The notes: a model not told the origin generated them from the sequence alone. Shown: positions 8,885-17,516, counted from the stretch's first letter. The stretch is DNA of 64,000 nt from Clostridia bacterium (GCA_910575245.1 CAJTEN010000004.1:184747-248746), one strand, 5' to 3'. Translations and numbers: made by a program.

Positions 8885-9478
8885 ATGCTCCAGATAAAGA
8901 AATTGTATAATATAATGGCTCTTGCGCTGAAGAAAGCGGAAGAATGTATGAATGAACATGATTTCGAACGAATGCGGGATCTAGATGATGCTTATGAGAC
9001 AGCGCTGACAGAAGAATTGAAAAGAAGATCTCCGGATATGTTTGATAAAAATACAAGAAATATTTCAGAAGCATCGGAATGGCATCTGGGAAATTCTTCA
9101 TTGGTTGAAGACAGAACTGCATATACATCCTATAATATTGATTTCTATTTGAGGAATTTTTATTATATTCATGAAAGAGATGTGGAGGCATACAGTGTCC
9201 ACCATATTCTTATGCCCAGGGAAGTATTCAAGGAGGCGGTCTGTCGCGGTGAGCTTAGGATAATGGTTTCTCCGGTCAGTGGAGATGAGATTGTAAATGT
9301 GACGGAACCTTATATAAGAAATAATACACGGTTTGTATCTGTAAATCCGATTCGATATGATAAAGAAGAACATTTAGAGAAGAATATAATAAAAGTATTA
9401 GAAGGGGCGGCTTTAAAGGAGGCAGATATCCTGTTATTTCCTGAGATGTTGGGAACAGAGAGTACCGAATTAATCTGA
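8885..9478 (+). CDS. Unrecognised protein ending in a truncated CN-hydrolase-like segment
   Basis: A 197-residue protein that I do not recognise as a whole. Residues 1-75 are helical and charged; residues 100-140 hold HHILMPREVFKEAV. The last 50 residues resemble the first strand and helix of a carbon-nitrogen hydrolase (nitrilase) domain: FVSVNPIRYDKEEHLEKN, then ADILLFPEMLGT, and the frame stops six residues later. The catalytic Lys and Cys of a nitrilase would lie beyond the stop, so if the resemblance is real the domain has been lost. The start has AGGAAGGAA upstream. It leads a three-gene unit (10-base gap to the next gene). Confidence 0.45.
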   Translation: MLQIKKLYNIMALALKKAEECMNEHDFERMRDLDDAYETALTEELKRRSPDMFDKNTRNISEASEWHLGNSSLVEDRTAYTSYNIDFYLRNFYYIHERDVEAYSVHHILMPREVFKEAVCRGELRIMVSPVSGDEIVNVTEPYIRNNTRFVSVNPIRYDKEEHLEKNIIKVLEGAALKEADILLFPEMLGTESTELI

Positions 9479-9488
9479 ACGGGGTGAA

Positions 9489-10217
9489 ATGACGATGAAG
9501 AAGGAAAATGAATTGCGCCAGGAATTACGAGAAATGTCAAAACCTTCTTTTGACATGATCGCGTGTGCGCAGGAGATGCAAATGTTTTCCCAGGCATATA
9601 TACAAGGAGGGGTGCAGGCGTTTTCTCAGAATGCATACGAAGATCTGAATGAGATGGTGAAAAGTTATAGGAGACTTCGGAAAGAGATAGCGGGCATTTC
9701 TAAAACTATGCAGGAAAATGTTATTTATGAGTGTGGTATTTTTATTGGAGCATACAAGATATTTGAGGAGATAAACAGAATCAACGCAAGGTTGGAAGAA
9801 CAGTACGATGCGCAGAAACTGTTGGATCGGAAGCATGTTCCGGCTATTTTGAAGTACTTATATGAAAATCCTGATGCAAGGCAGAGCGTCATTGCCGAAA
9901 AAATAGATATCAGCCCCAGCTATTTAAGTGAGATTTTGAATCTGCTGATGCAGGCAGGATATGTTACGCGATATGGAAAGAGTAAGAATACACGGTATCG
10001 TCTCGCAAAGACTGGAAGAATAATTTATAAAAAACGATTTATGCAGAAGGAAAAACAGGAAGCATATATTGATACAGACTATAAAGAAATTATATCAAAG
10101 GAGCATTTTATAAGGGAAAGAATAAAAGAAGACAAGAAAAATAATTATAGAAAGGAAGATTATGAAAAGTGGAAGGAAGATTTCCGAACTAATACAGGAT
10201 TTGCAATCTATAGATGA
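9489..10217 (+). CDS. Winged-helix DNA-binding protein, MarR-like, of unknown target
   Basis: A 242-residue protein. Residues about 1-110 are helical. Residues about 115-170 form a winged helix: HVPAILKYLYENPDARQSVI, IDISPSYLSEILNLLMQAGY, then a wing YVTRYGKSKNTRYRLAKTGR. The remaining tail is rich in Lys and Glu. MarR- or ArsR-type proteins of this kind bind operator DNA. It may regulate its own cluster through the AAACTGAAT repeats at 8777-8825. ATG codons at 9489 and 9495 are both possible. The gene overlaps the next one by 56 bases. Confidence 0.55.
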   Translation: MTMKKENELRQELREMSKPSFDMIACAQEMQMFSQAYIQGGVQAFSQNAYEDLNEMVKSYRRLRKEIAGISKTMQENVIYECGIFIGAYKIFEEINRINARLEEQYDAQKLLDRKHVPAILKYLYENPDARQSVIAEKIDISPSYLSEILNLLMQAGYVTRYGKSKNTRYRLAKTGRIIYKKRFMQKEKQEAYIDTDYKEIISKEHFIRERIKEDKKNNYRKEDYEKWKEDFRTNTGFAIYR

Positions 10218-10785
10218 ACAATGGGAAACAGTATTTCTAAATGAGGAGAAAAGAGAGAAGGAGACGGAAGAGAAGCTTGACCGGCTTTTAAATGTGTTAC
10301 GGCAGGAATTGAAAGCGGAAGAGCCGGAGACAGTGCGGGAATATCTGCGATTGCTGAAAGTACGGAACGAAACGGCAGAGAAGCTGATTAAAACAGCAAA
10401 GAGTATGCTTCAAATTTACATGGAGTTTTCTTTGCTTAGAGAATTAGAAGACAGAAGCGATGAGTCGGTGAGAGGATTGTTGTCAACAATCTATAATAAA
10501 TACATTGTAAGATTTGAACAAGGATATTTAAATAATTTCGCGAATAAGAAGTATGACGAGGAGGTATTGGGTAATCTTGTAGCCTGCATCACATATTTGA
10601 CTGACTATTATATTGCAAGAAGTTACACCATGCAGGGAATCATCAAAGATTTGGAAGATGAGTCAGGCCTTTCGCAGGAAAATTGTGAATATTGGGGAGA
10701 ATTGATAGAACAGAATTATTCTATGCTGAAGATGAACTACATTGTGTCTGAACTGGGAAAAATAAAAAAAAGATTGTATGACTGA
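10162..10785 (+). CDS. Unknown helical protein, third gene of the cluster
   Basis: A 207-residue, almost wholly alpha-helical protein, not recognised. Residues 5-60 are strongly charged and coiled-coil-like (EEKREKETEEKLDRLLN). A mid-section YLNNFANKKYDEEVLGNLV and a Tyr-rich stretch TYLTDYYIARSYTMQGIIK follow. It has no signal peptide or membrane segment. It overlaps the winged-helix gene by 56 bases, so expression is probably coupled. The partners do not reveal its role. Confidence 0.5.
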   Translation: MKSGRKISELIQDLQSIDEQWETVFLNEEKREKETEEKLDRLLNVLRQELKAEEPETVREYLRLLKVRNETAEKLIKTAKSMLQIYMEFSLLRELEDRSDESVRGLLSTIYNKYIVRFEQGYLNNFANKKYDEEVLGNLVACITYLTDYYIARSYTMQGIIKDLEDESGLSQENCEYWGELIEQNYSMLKMNYIVSELGKIKKRLYD

Positions 10786-10879
10786 GTCTGTATCGCTATA
10801 AATTTAAGGAGAAACTTTGGAAAGAAAGTACTATACCCTGACAGAGACTGTTCAGAGAACTATGAAAGGACCTATAACC

Positions 10880-11485
10880 ATGAAAAAGAGTTTTTATTCA
10901 CTTCTACTTAGCAGCATTGTACTGACTATATTGCTTAGCGGATGCGGCAAGTCGGCACAGGATGAAAAAGTACAGGAAAGCATCCAGACGGAAGCAGAAG
11001 AGCCATCGGGTGCAGGAGAGGAGGGCGGCACGGATCTGTCAGAGCAGTCTGAGGGGATTGTTTTCGAGGCACAGGATCTGGAAGGGAATACCGTTACAGA
11101 ATCCACTTTTGCGCAGTCCCGGCTTACAATGGTCAATGTGTGGGCTACCTACTGCAATCCCTGTCTGAGCGAGATGCCGGGATTGGGTGAGCTTGCCGGA
11201 GAATATGATGCAGAGCAGTTTCAGATCATCGGGATTATCAGCGATGTACAGGAAGGCACGGGAGAGGAAGCAGTGGAGTATGCTACGGCTCTGGTGTCCC
11301 AGACTGGTGCGGATTATGTGCATCTGCTTCTGAACGAATCGCTTTACAGAGCGATGCTTGGCGGTGTCAGTGCCGTGCCCACAACATTCTTTGTGGATGA
11401 GAACGGGGAGGTTCTGGATACCATAGTGGGTGCTATGGATAAGTCGGCATGGAAGGAGAAGATAGATGCGTTTCTGGAAGAATAG
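10880..11485 (+). CDS. TlpA-family thioredoxin-like lipoprotein
   Basis: About 201 residues from the ATG at 10880. It has a lipoprotein signal (MKKSFYSLLLSSIVLTILL, then SGCGKS with the lipidated cysteine), an acidic linker and a redoxin domain with WATYCNPC (active-site cysteines about residues 91 and 94) and the cis-proline loop SAVPTTFF. It probably exchanges thiols at the outer face of the membrane. Longer starts exist at TTG 10817 and ATG 10862, but the AAAGGA before 10880 and the signal peptide favour 10880. It is followed, with a 20-base overlap, by a CXXC peptide gene and then a membrane 4Fe-4S protein, a recurrent redox trio in Clostridia. Confidence 0.85.
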   Translation: MKKSFYSLLLSSIVLTILLSGCGKSAQDEKVQESIQTEAEEPSGAGEEGGTDLSEQSEGIVFEAQDLEGNTVTESTFAQSRLTMVNVWATYCNPCLSEMPGLGELAGEYDAEQFQIIGIISDVQEGTGEEAVEYATALVSQTGADYVHLLLNESLYRAMLGGVSAVPTTFFVDENGEVLDTIVGAMDKSAWKEKIDAFLEE

Positions 11486-11618
11486 CAGGGAGTATGGATG
11501 GGCCGCAGGTGTCCTTACAGGGATTTTGTTTCTGGGAATCGGTGCGGCACAAGGGCAGTTTGCCGTAATCTGGCGGAAGGCAGTGATGATATGTCTGGAA
11601 TGCATTGGAATCGGCTAG
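11466..11618 (+). CDS. CD1871A-family CXXC-motif small membrane protein
   Basis: A 50-residue protein beginning MRFWKNSREYGWAAGVLTG, with one membrane segment (ILFLGIGAAQGQFAVI) and the C-terminal family signature KAVMICLECIGIG, which carries the Cys-x-x-Cys pair. It starts inside the end of the TlpA-like gene. Homologues sit with TlpA-like and 4Fe-4S proteins in Clostridia, so it probably passes electrons or thiols across the membrane between them. No function has been established for it that I know of. Confidence 0.8.
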   Translation: MRFWKNSREYGWAAGVLTGILFLGIGAAQGQFAVIWRKAVMICLECIGIG

Positions 11619-11692
11619 TGGGTGATGGAACCAGAGACTTCCGGAAGGCGAATGCCTTGTAAGCATTATAATCGGAATCATTCAGGAAAGGT

Positions 11693-11881
11693 CAATGTCA
11701 TTAAGTTAAGTCTATATACAGCGTCTGATATGATAGGATTCTCCTGAGAACCATTGGAAAACGCCGGTACTTAATGAGGTTTTTCACGAATTCAGTACCG
11801 CTGCGTTTGGAACTGAGCGAAAGCGCGTCCTTAGGAGATTCTTATCATGTCAGGCGCGTCCGGCTTAACTTAATAACATTG
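11693..11881. mobile_element. 189-bp MITE-like element with 18-bp terminal inverted repeats and 10-bp target duplication
   Basis: The ends are CAATGTCATTAAGTTAAG (11693-11710) and CTTAACTTAATAACATTG (11864-11881), inverted copies with one mismatch. The element is flanked on both sides by CAGGAAAGGT (11683-11692 and 11882-11891), as expected for a target-site duplication. The two arms (about 78 and 87 bases) remain alignable as inverted repeats around a 24-base loop. An 87-base copy of the right arm, with two mismatches, lies at 28913-28999. It codes for no transposase and separates the CXXC gene from the 4Fe-4S gene. Confidence 0.8.
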
Positions 11882-11905
11882 CAGGAAAGGTATGATCATA
11901 AATTT

Positions 11906-12754
11906 ATGAAGAGATTACGTCTGACCGTGCAGCTTATATATACCATAGTCACTAATGGGTACGCATATGGTTTCCTGAACGGAAAAATTTATCAGGGGAA
12001 CTTGAAATATGCCTGTGTTCCGGGACTGAATTGTTATTCCTGTCCCGGGGCAGTTGCGTCCTGCCCGATCGGGGCGCTGCAGGCATTGTTGAATCAACAG
12101 GGTTTCACAGTCCCTTTCGGGGTGATGGGCTTTTTCTTCCTGTTTGGAAGCCTGTTTGGGAGGTTTGTCTGCGGATGGCTGTGCCCTTTCGGGCTGGTGC
12201 AGGATCTTCTGCACAGGATTCCACTTTTCCGAAAGCATAAGAGGCTTCCCTTTCATCATGTTTTGAAATACGGAAAATATGTGGTTTTGGTTCTTCTGGT
12301 ATGTGTCGGCTCCATGTTCCTGTTTGGCGGATTTGCCAAGGTGCCGGCGTTCTGCAAGTATCTGTGTCCTTCCGGGACATTGTTCGGGGCTTTGCCGCTG
12401 CTTGGCAGGAATGAATTACTGCGCGGCCAGATCGGAGGGCTTTTCTTCTGGAAACTTGGAGTGCTGCTTCTTTTGTTGCTGCTCTCCGTAAAGGTATACC
12501 GGCCGTTTTGTCAGTATTTGTGTCCATTGGGGGCAATTTACGGCTGGTTCAACCGGTTCAGCCTGGTAAGAATCCGGTGGGATGAGGAAAAGTGCATCTC
12601 CTGTATGGCCTGTCAGAAGGCCTGCCCGGTGGCGCTTTCCGTGCAGGAGATTTCCGTGTCGCCGGAATGTATCCGGTGCGGAAAGTGCGTGGAGGCGTGT
12701 CCGGAGGGATGTCTGCATTTTCACCGGAAACCGCATCCCGGACGTGTTTCATAG
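11906..12754 (+). CDS. NapH/YccM-like membrane 4Fe-4S ferredoxin protein
   Basis: About 282 residues from the ATG at 11906. There are four or so membrane segments, three membrane-associated cysteine motifs (CYSCPGAVASCPIGA, CGWLCPFG, CKYLCPSG and CQYLCPLG) and two C-terminal ferredoxin motifs (CISCMACQKACPV, CIRCGKCVEACPEG). Such proteins carry electrons between cytoplasmic donors and membrane or external acceptors. Here it probably serves the TlpA-like/CXXC pair upstream. The open frame reaches back to 11774, but that part is the right arm of the MITE-like element and is not likely protein. The nearest SD-like AGGAAAGG is the target duplication itself, 15 bases from the ATG. Confidence 0.85.
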   Translation: MKRLRLTVQLIYTIVTNGYAYGFLNGKIYQGNLKYACVPGLNCYSCPGAVASCPIGALQALLNQQGFTVPFGVMGFFFLFGSLFGRFVCGWLCPFGLVQDLLHRIPLFRKHKRLPFHHVLKYGKYVVLVLLVCVGSMFLFGGFAKVPAFCKYLCPSGTLFGALPLLGRNELLRGQIGGLFFWKLGVLLLLLLLSVKVYRPFCQYLCPLGAIYGWFNRFSLVRIRWDEEKCISCMACQKACPVALSVQEISVSPECIRCGKCVEACPEGCLHFHRKPHPGRVS

Positions 12755-13106
12755 TAATTCCCGTGTCAAACTGTCCGCAAAGCAACCTGACGTGCTTCTT
12801 TCAGGACGAGAGGTTTACGCGCAGTTTGCTATGGACAACATGCATTGTTAAAATCCCGTAACAGGGAAGCCGAAAGGCGGAACTGTTACATAATCCCTGA
12901 AATGATGCAAATTGTACTTGCCTACAGATATATTGTCAGATAGAATACTGTTATGAGGGCCTTAAATCAGATATTTTGATAACGGAATTTGTAATACATA
13001 CAACTGATGCTGCGGACACTCTATGGAATTTATCGTACGGTGCTGATACCGTTTATAAGCGGTATGGCAATATATTATTTTTAAGGGAAACAAGGAGGGT
13101 TATTGT
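12755..13106. other. Intergenic region with GTAACAG hairpin, copy 2
   Basis: No gene seen in 352 bases. At 12858-12889 GTAACAG and CTGTTAC enclose GGAA-GCC-GAAA-GGC-GGAA, a second member of the hairpin family found at 7938 and 15760. The rest is AT-rich and holds the promoter of the following GH3 gene, whose ribosome-binding site is AAGGAGGG. Confidence 0.55.
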
Positions 13107-15656
13107 ATGAACAAGATCAGAATCGAATCGCCGGAGATCCAGGCATTCGAGACGCAGCACACCGCGGCGGTGCGTGCTTTGGCGCCGGAATGCATGGTGC
13201 TTCTGAAGAATGACGGGACACTTCCTCTGCAGGGGACGGGAAAACTGGCGTTATACGGAAGCGGTGCGAGGAAGACGATCAAAGGCGGCACAGGATCCGG
13301 GGATGTGAACGTGCGTCATTTCGTGACAGTGGAAGAAGGGCTGAAAAATGCCGGATTCGAGCTTACTACGGAAAAGTGGATGGACGGTTATGACAAGGTA
13401 GTGGAGGAAGCTAAGAAGGCATTCTATGCGGCGGTTCGTAAGGAGGCTGAGGCAGCCGGTGCGAAGGGACCGCAGATGATGATGTACGCCATGGGCAGGG
13501 CATGCCCGGAGCCGAATTATGAACTTGCGCTGGACGGAGAAGGGGACACGGCGGTTTATGTGCTGGCCCGCAATTCAGGGGAAGGTGCAGACCGGAAGCC
13601 TGTGGCAGGAGATATTAATCTGACGGACACAGAGATCAGAGATATCCTGGCATTGAATGAAAAGTATGACAAATTCGTATTGGTTCTGAATGTAGGCGGT
13701 ATGGTTGACTTAAAACCTGTTGAGGCGGTAGGGACGGTCCTGATTCTGGGACAGCTTGGTTCTGCCACAGGTGATGCGCTGGCGGATGTATTGCTTGGCA
13801 AGGCATATCCTTCCGGCAAGCTGACGATGACCTGGGCGCCGATTGAGGATTATGCGTCCACAGAAGGATTTGGGGATCCCAATGATACCTATTATAAAGA
13901 AGGAATCTATGTAGGATACCGTTACTTCGATACGATCGGGTATGTACCTACGTATCCGTTTGGCTATGGTGTTGGATATACGACTTTCAGCGTGGAGCCG
14001 AAAGATATGACGGCAGATGCCGCGAAAGTATCCGTAACGGCGACCGTGACGAATACAGGCACGGCAGCAGGTAAGGAAGTGGTACAGGTTTACTATTCTG
14101 CACCGGACGGAAAACTGGACAAACCTTATCAGGAACTGGCCGGATATGTGAAGACGAAAGAACTTGCATCCGGTGAAAGCCAGGATGTGACGGTGACCTT
14201 CGATACGGAATCCATGGCATCTTACTGTACGGAATGTGCATCTTATGTGATGGAGGCAGGTACCTATTATATCCGTGTGGGAAACAGTTCCAGAAATACA
14301 CATATTGCAGGAGCCGTTGTACTGGATGAATCCAGGGCGGTAGAGAAAGTGAAGAATATCTGCGGCAACAGTGGATTTGAAGATTTGAAGCCGGAGAGGA
14401 ATCCTATTACTTACGAGGGCGAAGCGGACGAGAAGGAAAGCGCTAAGACCGTGGAGATCAAGGCGGCGGATCTGGCAGTGAAGGAGATTGCTTATCAGGA
14501 AGTACCGGAAGAAATTCCGGCAGGGCCTTCCGTGAGATGGGAGGAAGTTAAGAGCGGTGCGAAGACGCTCGATGATTTCGTGGCAGGATTAAATGACGAA
14601 CAGCTTGCCTATCTGTGTATCGGCGCCTATAAGGATGCCGAGGATTTAATGGAAGTGATCGGTAATGCGGCTACGACTGTGGCAGGTGCGGCAGGTGAAA
14701 CCACACATCAGCTGGAAGACCTGGGAACGCCGGTACTGGTGATGGCGGACGGACCTGCAGGCATTCGTCTGGCACCGACATATAAGATGGTGGGTGGTGT
14801 GGCAAAAGCGACAGTCTCCAGTCTGGGCGGAGATTTCATGGCAATGCTGACACCGGAAGAACAGCAGGCAATGGCGGCGATGGCTCCGCAGCCAAGTGAA
14901 GAAGAGAAAGCGGCTCCGACCAACTATCAGTATTGTGTCGCAATTCCTATCGGTACAGGCATTGCCCAGTCCTGGAATGACGAACTGGCGAAACAGTGCG
15001 GCGATCTGGTGGGTGAAGAGATGGAGATGTTCGGAACTCATCTGTGGCTTGCACCGGCTATGAATATCTACCGTTCTCCGCTGTGCGGACGTAATTTCGA
15101 GTATTACTCCGAAGATCCGCATCTCTCCGGATGTATCGCGGCGGATATCACGGACGGTGTGCAGGTACATGAAGGCTGTGCGACAACGATCAAACATTAT
15201 GCCTGCAACAATCAGGAGACGAACCGTTACTTCTCCAACAGTAATGTGGGAGAGCGGGCGCTGCGCGAGATCTATTTGAAAGGATTTGAGATCTGTGTCA
15301 AGAAGTCGCAGCCGCACTTTATTATGACATCCTACAACCTGATTAACGGTGAGCACGCATGCAGCACGAAGGATATTCAGACTTATACGCTGCGTGACGA
15401 GTGGGGATTTGCAGGCGTTGTCATGACAGACTGGCTGGTAACAGGCGGTATGGGAGCAAGCGGAGAGAAGTGGCCGTGCGCATCCTGTGCGGGCAATGTG
15501 AAGGCCGGCAATGACATCACGATGCCGGGTATCCCTTCCGACAAGGCGGACATCCTGAAAGCGCTTGAGGATACATCTCATCCGTACGCGCTCAGCAAGG
15601 CGGAGTTGCAGCTGTCGGCAAAGAGAGTCCTGGGGATGATTCTGAAACTGGCGTAA
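13107..15656 (+). CDS. GH3 beta-glycosidase with permuted domain order
   Basis: An 849-residue GH3 enzyme with the second half first. The alpha/beta sandwich C-domain (MVLLKNDGTLPL at residues 31-42) and a fibronectin III-like domain (FGYGVGYTTF near 285) precede the TIM-barrel N-domain. The barrel has KHYACNNQETNR near residue 697 and MTDW near 774, whose Asp is the predicted nucleophile. Permuted GH3 enzymes are known in Butyrivibrio and Ruminococcus and are mostly beta-glucosidases or xylosidases. There is no signal peptide, so it acts on imported glycosides. The gene stands alone between hairpins, with a terminator at 15702-15742. Confidence 0.88.
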   Translation: MNKIRIESPEIQAFETQHTAAVRALAPECMVLLKNDGTLPLQGTGKLALYGSGARKTIKGGTGSGDVNVRHFVTVEEGLKNAGFELTTEKWMDGYDKVVEEAKKAFYAAVRKEAEAAGAKGPQMMMYAMGRACPEPNYELALDGEGDTAVYVLARNSGEGADRKPVAGDINLTDTEIRDILALNEKYDKFVLVLNVGGMVDLKPVEAVGTVLILGQLGSATGDALADVLLGKAYPSGKLTMTWAPIEDYASTEGFGDPNDTYYKEGIYVGYRYFDTIGYVPTYPFGYGVGYTTFSVEPKDMTADAAKVSVTATVTNTGTAAGKEVVQVYYSAPDGKLDKPYQELAGYVKTKELASGESQDVTVTFDTESMASYCTECASYVMEAGTYYIRVGNSSRNTHIAGAVVLDESRAVEKVKNICGNSGFEDLKPERNPITYEGEADEKESAKTVEIKAADLAVKEIAYQEVPEEIPAGPSVRWEEVKSGAKTLDDFVAGLNDEQLAYLCIGAYKDAEDLMEVIGNAATTVAGAAGETTHQLEDLGTPVLVMADGPAGIRLAPTYKMVGGVAKATVSSLGGDFMAMLTPEEQQAMAAMAPQPSEEEKAAPTNYQYCVAIPIGTGIAQSWNDELAKQCGDLVGEEMEMFGTHLWLAPAMNIYRSPLCGRNFEYYSEDPHLSGCIAADITDGVQVHEGCATTIKHYACNNQETNRYFSNSNVGERALREIYLKGFEICVKKSQPHFIMTSYNLINGEHACSTKDIQTYTLRDEWGFAGVVMTDWLVTGGMGASGEKWPCASCAGNVKAGNDITMPGIPSDKADILKALEDTSHPYALSKAELQLSAKRVLGMILKLA

Positions 15657-15701
15657 TGTATCGGTAAGAACAGAAGCATGTCTTTAGCAAATTGTTATAA
15701 T

Positions 15702-15742
15702 AGAGTCTCCGAAGCTTTCAGGGCTGCCGGAGGCTCTTTCTT
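15702..15742 (+). terminator. Rho-independent terminator of the permuted GH3 gene
   Basis: AGAGTCTCCG (15702-15711) pairs with CGGAGGCTCT (15728-15737), one G-U pair, and is followed by TTCTTTT. Confidence 0.75.
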
Positions 15743-15759
15743 TTGATAGAAAGTGCATT

Positions 15760-15790
15760 GTAACAGTGAGGCCGAAGGCTGAACTGTTAC
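15760..15790. repeat. GTAACAG...CTGTTAC hairpin, copy 3
   Basis: GTAACAG-TGA-GGCC-GAA-GGCT-GAA-CTGTTAC: the same ends and a GC-rich inner stem as the copies near 7938 and 12858. It follows the terminator of the GH3 gene. Confidence 0.6.
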
Positions 15791-15824
15791 AGATATGGTG
15801 CATTTATTCCCTCACGGGTTTAAT

Positions 15825-15846
15825 ACCCCGATGCTTGCATCGGGGT
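15825..15846. repeat. Perfect 10-bp hairpin
   Basis: ACCCCGATGC (15825-15834) and GCATCGGGGT (15837-15846) with a 2-base loop. It lies in the 291-base gap before the AAA-ATPase-like gene. It could be a terminator core lacking a T-tract or a cruciform. Confidence 0.5.
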
Positions 15847-15947
15847 GGTTCATTATGCGTTAAATTTGACTGGTTGGAATTGCGTCATATTCTTGATTAT
15901 TTGTCATAAGTTCTGTATAATAATTTTACAGATCGGAGGTGTGGCTT

Positions 15948-17516
15948 ATGGGAATATATTTGAATCCGGAGAATACAGCTTTTAGGAAAACAGTTCATTC
16001 TGAAATATATGTGGATAAGACAAACCTGATAGCGTGTACAAATAAGTATCTGAATACAAGAGATCAATTCCTTTGTGTCAGCAGGCCGCGCCGCTTTGGC
16101 AAGTCCATGACGCTTGAGATGCTGGCGGCTTATTACAGCCGCGGCTGTGATTCCAGAGAATTGTTTAGAGGATATAAGATAGAGCATCATGCATCCTTCG
16201 AGGAACATCTGAACAGGTATGACGTGATTTTCCTCAATATGCAAAGATTTTTAAGCAGAGCGAAGGAACAGAAAGTGACGGACTATCTGGAGAAGATGGT
16301 GATAGCTGAGATCCGCAAGGAATACGGAGCGTTTTTCTCGGAGGAAGAAACGGATCTTGCCGTTGTCCTGGAGCAGATTTATGTGGAAACCGGCAGAACA
16401 TATATCTTTCTGATCGACGAATGGGACTGCGTGATGCGTGAAAAGCAGGAGTCTGAGGCAGTGCAGAGACAGTACCTTGATTTTCTGCGTAATCTTCTGA
16501 AGGATCAGCCCTATGTTGCATTGGCCTATATGACGGGCATCCTTCCGGTGAAAAAGTATGGTTCCCATTCTGCCCTCAACATGTTTGCGGAATATTCCAT
16601 GACGGATCAGGATGTTTTCGAAGAATATACCGGTTTCACGGAGGACGAGGTGCGGGATCTGTGTGAGCGGTTTTCCATGGATTATGCCGAGACAGAAAGC
16701 TGGTATGACGGATACAGGCTTATGGAATTCAAACATATTTATAATCCAAAATCGGTATCGGAAGCAATGCGGCGGCACAGATTTTCCAATTACTGGACTT
16801 CCACAGAAACTTATGAAGCGTTGAAGGTCTATATGGATATGGACTTCGACGGGCTGCGTGCGGATATTGTACGGATGCTTGGCGGTGGGGAGGTCAAAGT
16901 TAATACACGTAGCTTCCAGAATGATATGCGGACGTTCAGAACGAAAGATGATGTATTGACGCTGTTAATTCACCTGGGTTATCTTGCCTATGATTCCGGG
17001 AAGAGGGCGGCCTTTATTCCGAATAAGGAAATTGTCGAAGAATTTGAGAATGCCATGAGTGTCGGCGGGTGGCAGGAGGTCATGCGTGTCTTGCAGGCAT
17101 CGGACAGGCTTCTGGAGGATACGCTTTCAGGCAATGCACAGGAGGTTGCGAAGGGGATCGACCGGGCACATACAGAAGTGGCTTCAATATTGACTTACGA
17201 CGATGAAAATTCACTTGCCTGTGCGGTTAGTCTGGCATATTACAGTGCGAGACAGAATTATAAAATCATCAGAGAGTTTCCAACCGGACGAGGCTTTGCG
17301 GATGTTGTTTTCCTGCCGCTGCCGGCTTCCGGGAAACCGGCGGTCGTGGTGGAACTGAAATATGATAAGTCTGCCGGATGCGCGATCACTCAGATTAAGG
17401 AAAAACAGTATGTGCAGGCGCTGGAAGGTTATTGCGGTGAGATTTTGCTTGTGGGAGTGAACTATGACAGAGACAGGAAGGAGCATGACTGTGTGATAGA
17501 GAAGATGCAAACATAA
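15948..17516 (+). CDS. AAA-ATPase-like protein with C-terminal PD-(D/E)XK nuclease domain
   Basis: About 522 residues from the ATG at 15948 (GGAGGT 7-14 bases upstream; an in-frame GTG at 15939 is too near it). The N-terminal AAA-ATPase-like domain has PRRFGKSMTLEML as the Walker A region (near residue 50) and YIFLIDEWD as Walker B (near 150). The C-terminal domain shows GRGFADVVFLP and VVVELKYDKSA, the D...ExK core of the PDDEXK_9 group. Such genes are abundant and multicopy in gut Clostridia and Bacteroides; their role is unclear, perhaps mobile DNA or defence. It stands alone, closed by a strong terminator. Confidence 0.85.
   Translation: MGIYLNPENTAFRKTVHSEIYVDKTNLIACTNKYLNTRDQFLCVSRPRRFGKSMTLEMLAAYYSRGCDSRELFRGYKIEHHASFEEHLNRYDVIFLNMQRFLSRAKEQKVTDYLEKMVIAEIRKEYGAFFSEEETDLAVVLEQIYVETGRTYIFLIDEWDCVMREKQESEAVQRQYLDFLRNLLKDQPYVALAYMTGILPVKKYGSHSALNMFAEYSMTDQDVFEEYTGFTEDEVRDLCERFSMDYAETESWYDGYRLMEFKHIYNPKSVSEAMRRHRFSNYWTSTETYEALKVYMDMDFDGLRADIVRMLGGGEVKVNTRSFQNDMRTFRTKDDVLTLLIHLGYLAYDSGKRAAFIPNKEIVEEFENAMSVGGWQEVMRVLQASDRLLEDTLSGNAQEVAKGIDRAHTEVASILTYDDENSLACAVSLAYYSARQNYKIIREFPTGRGFADVVFLPLPASGKPAVVVELKYDKSAGCAITQIKEKQYVQALEGYCGEILLVGVNYDRDRKEHDCVIEKMQT

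Noticed and set aside
11774..11905. N-terminal extension of the 4Fe-4S protein starting with MRFFTNSVPLRLELSESA
   Set aside because: The DNA is the right arm of the MITE-like element, and a near-identical arm at 28913 gives the same peptide with no gene after it.
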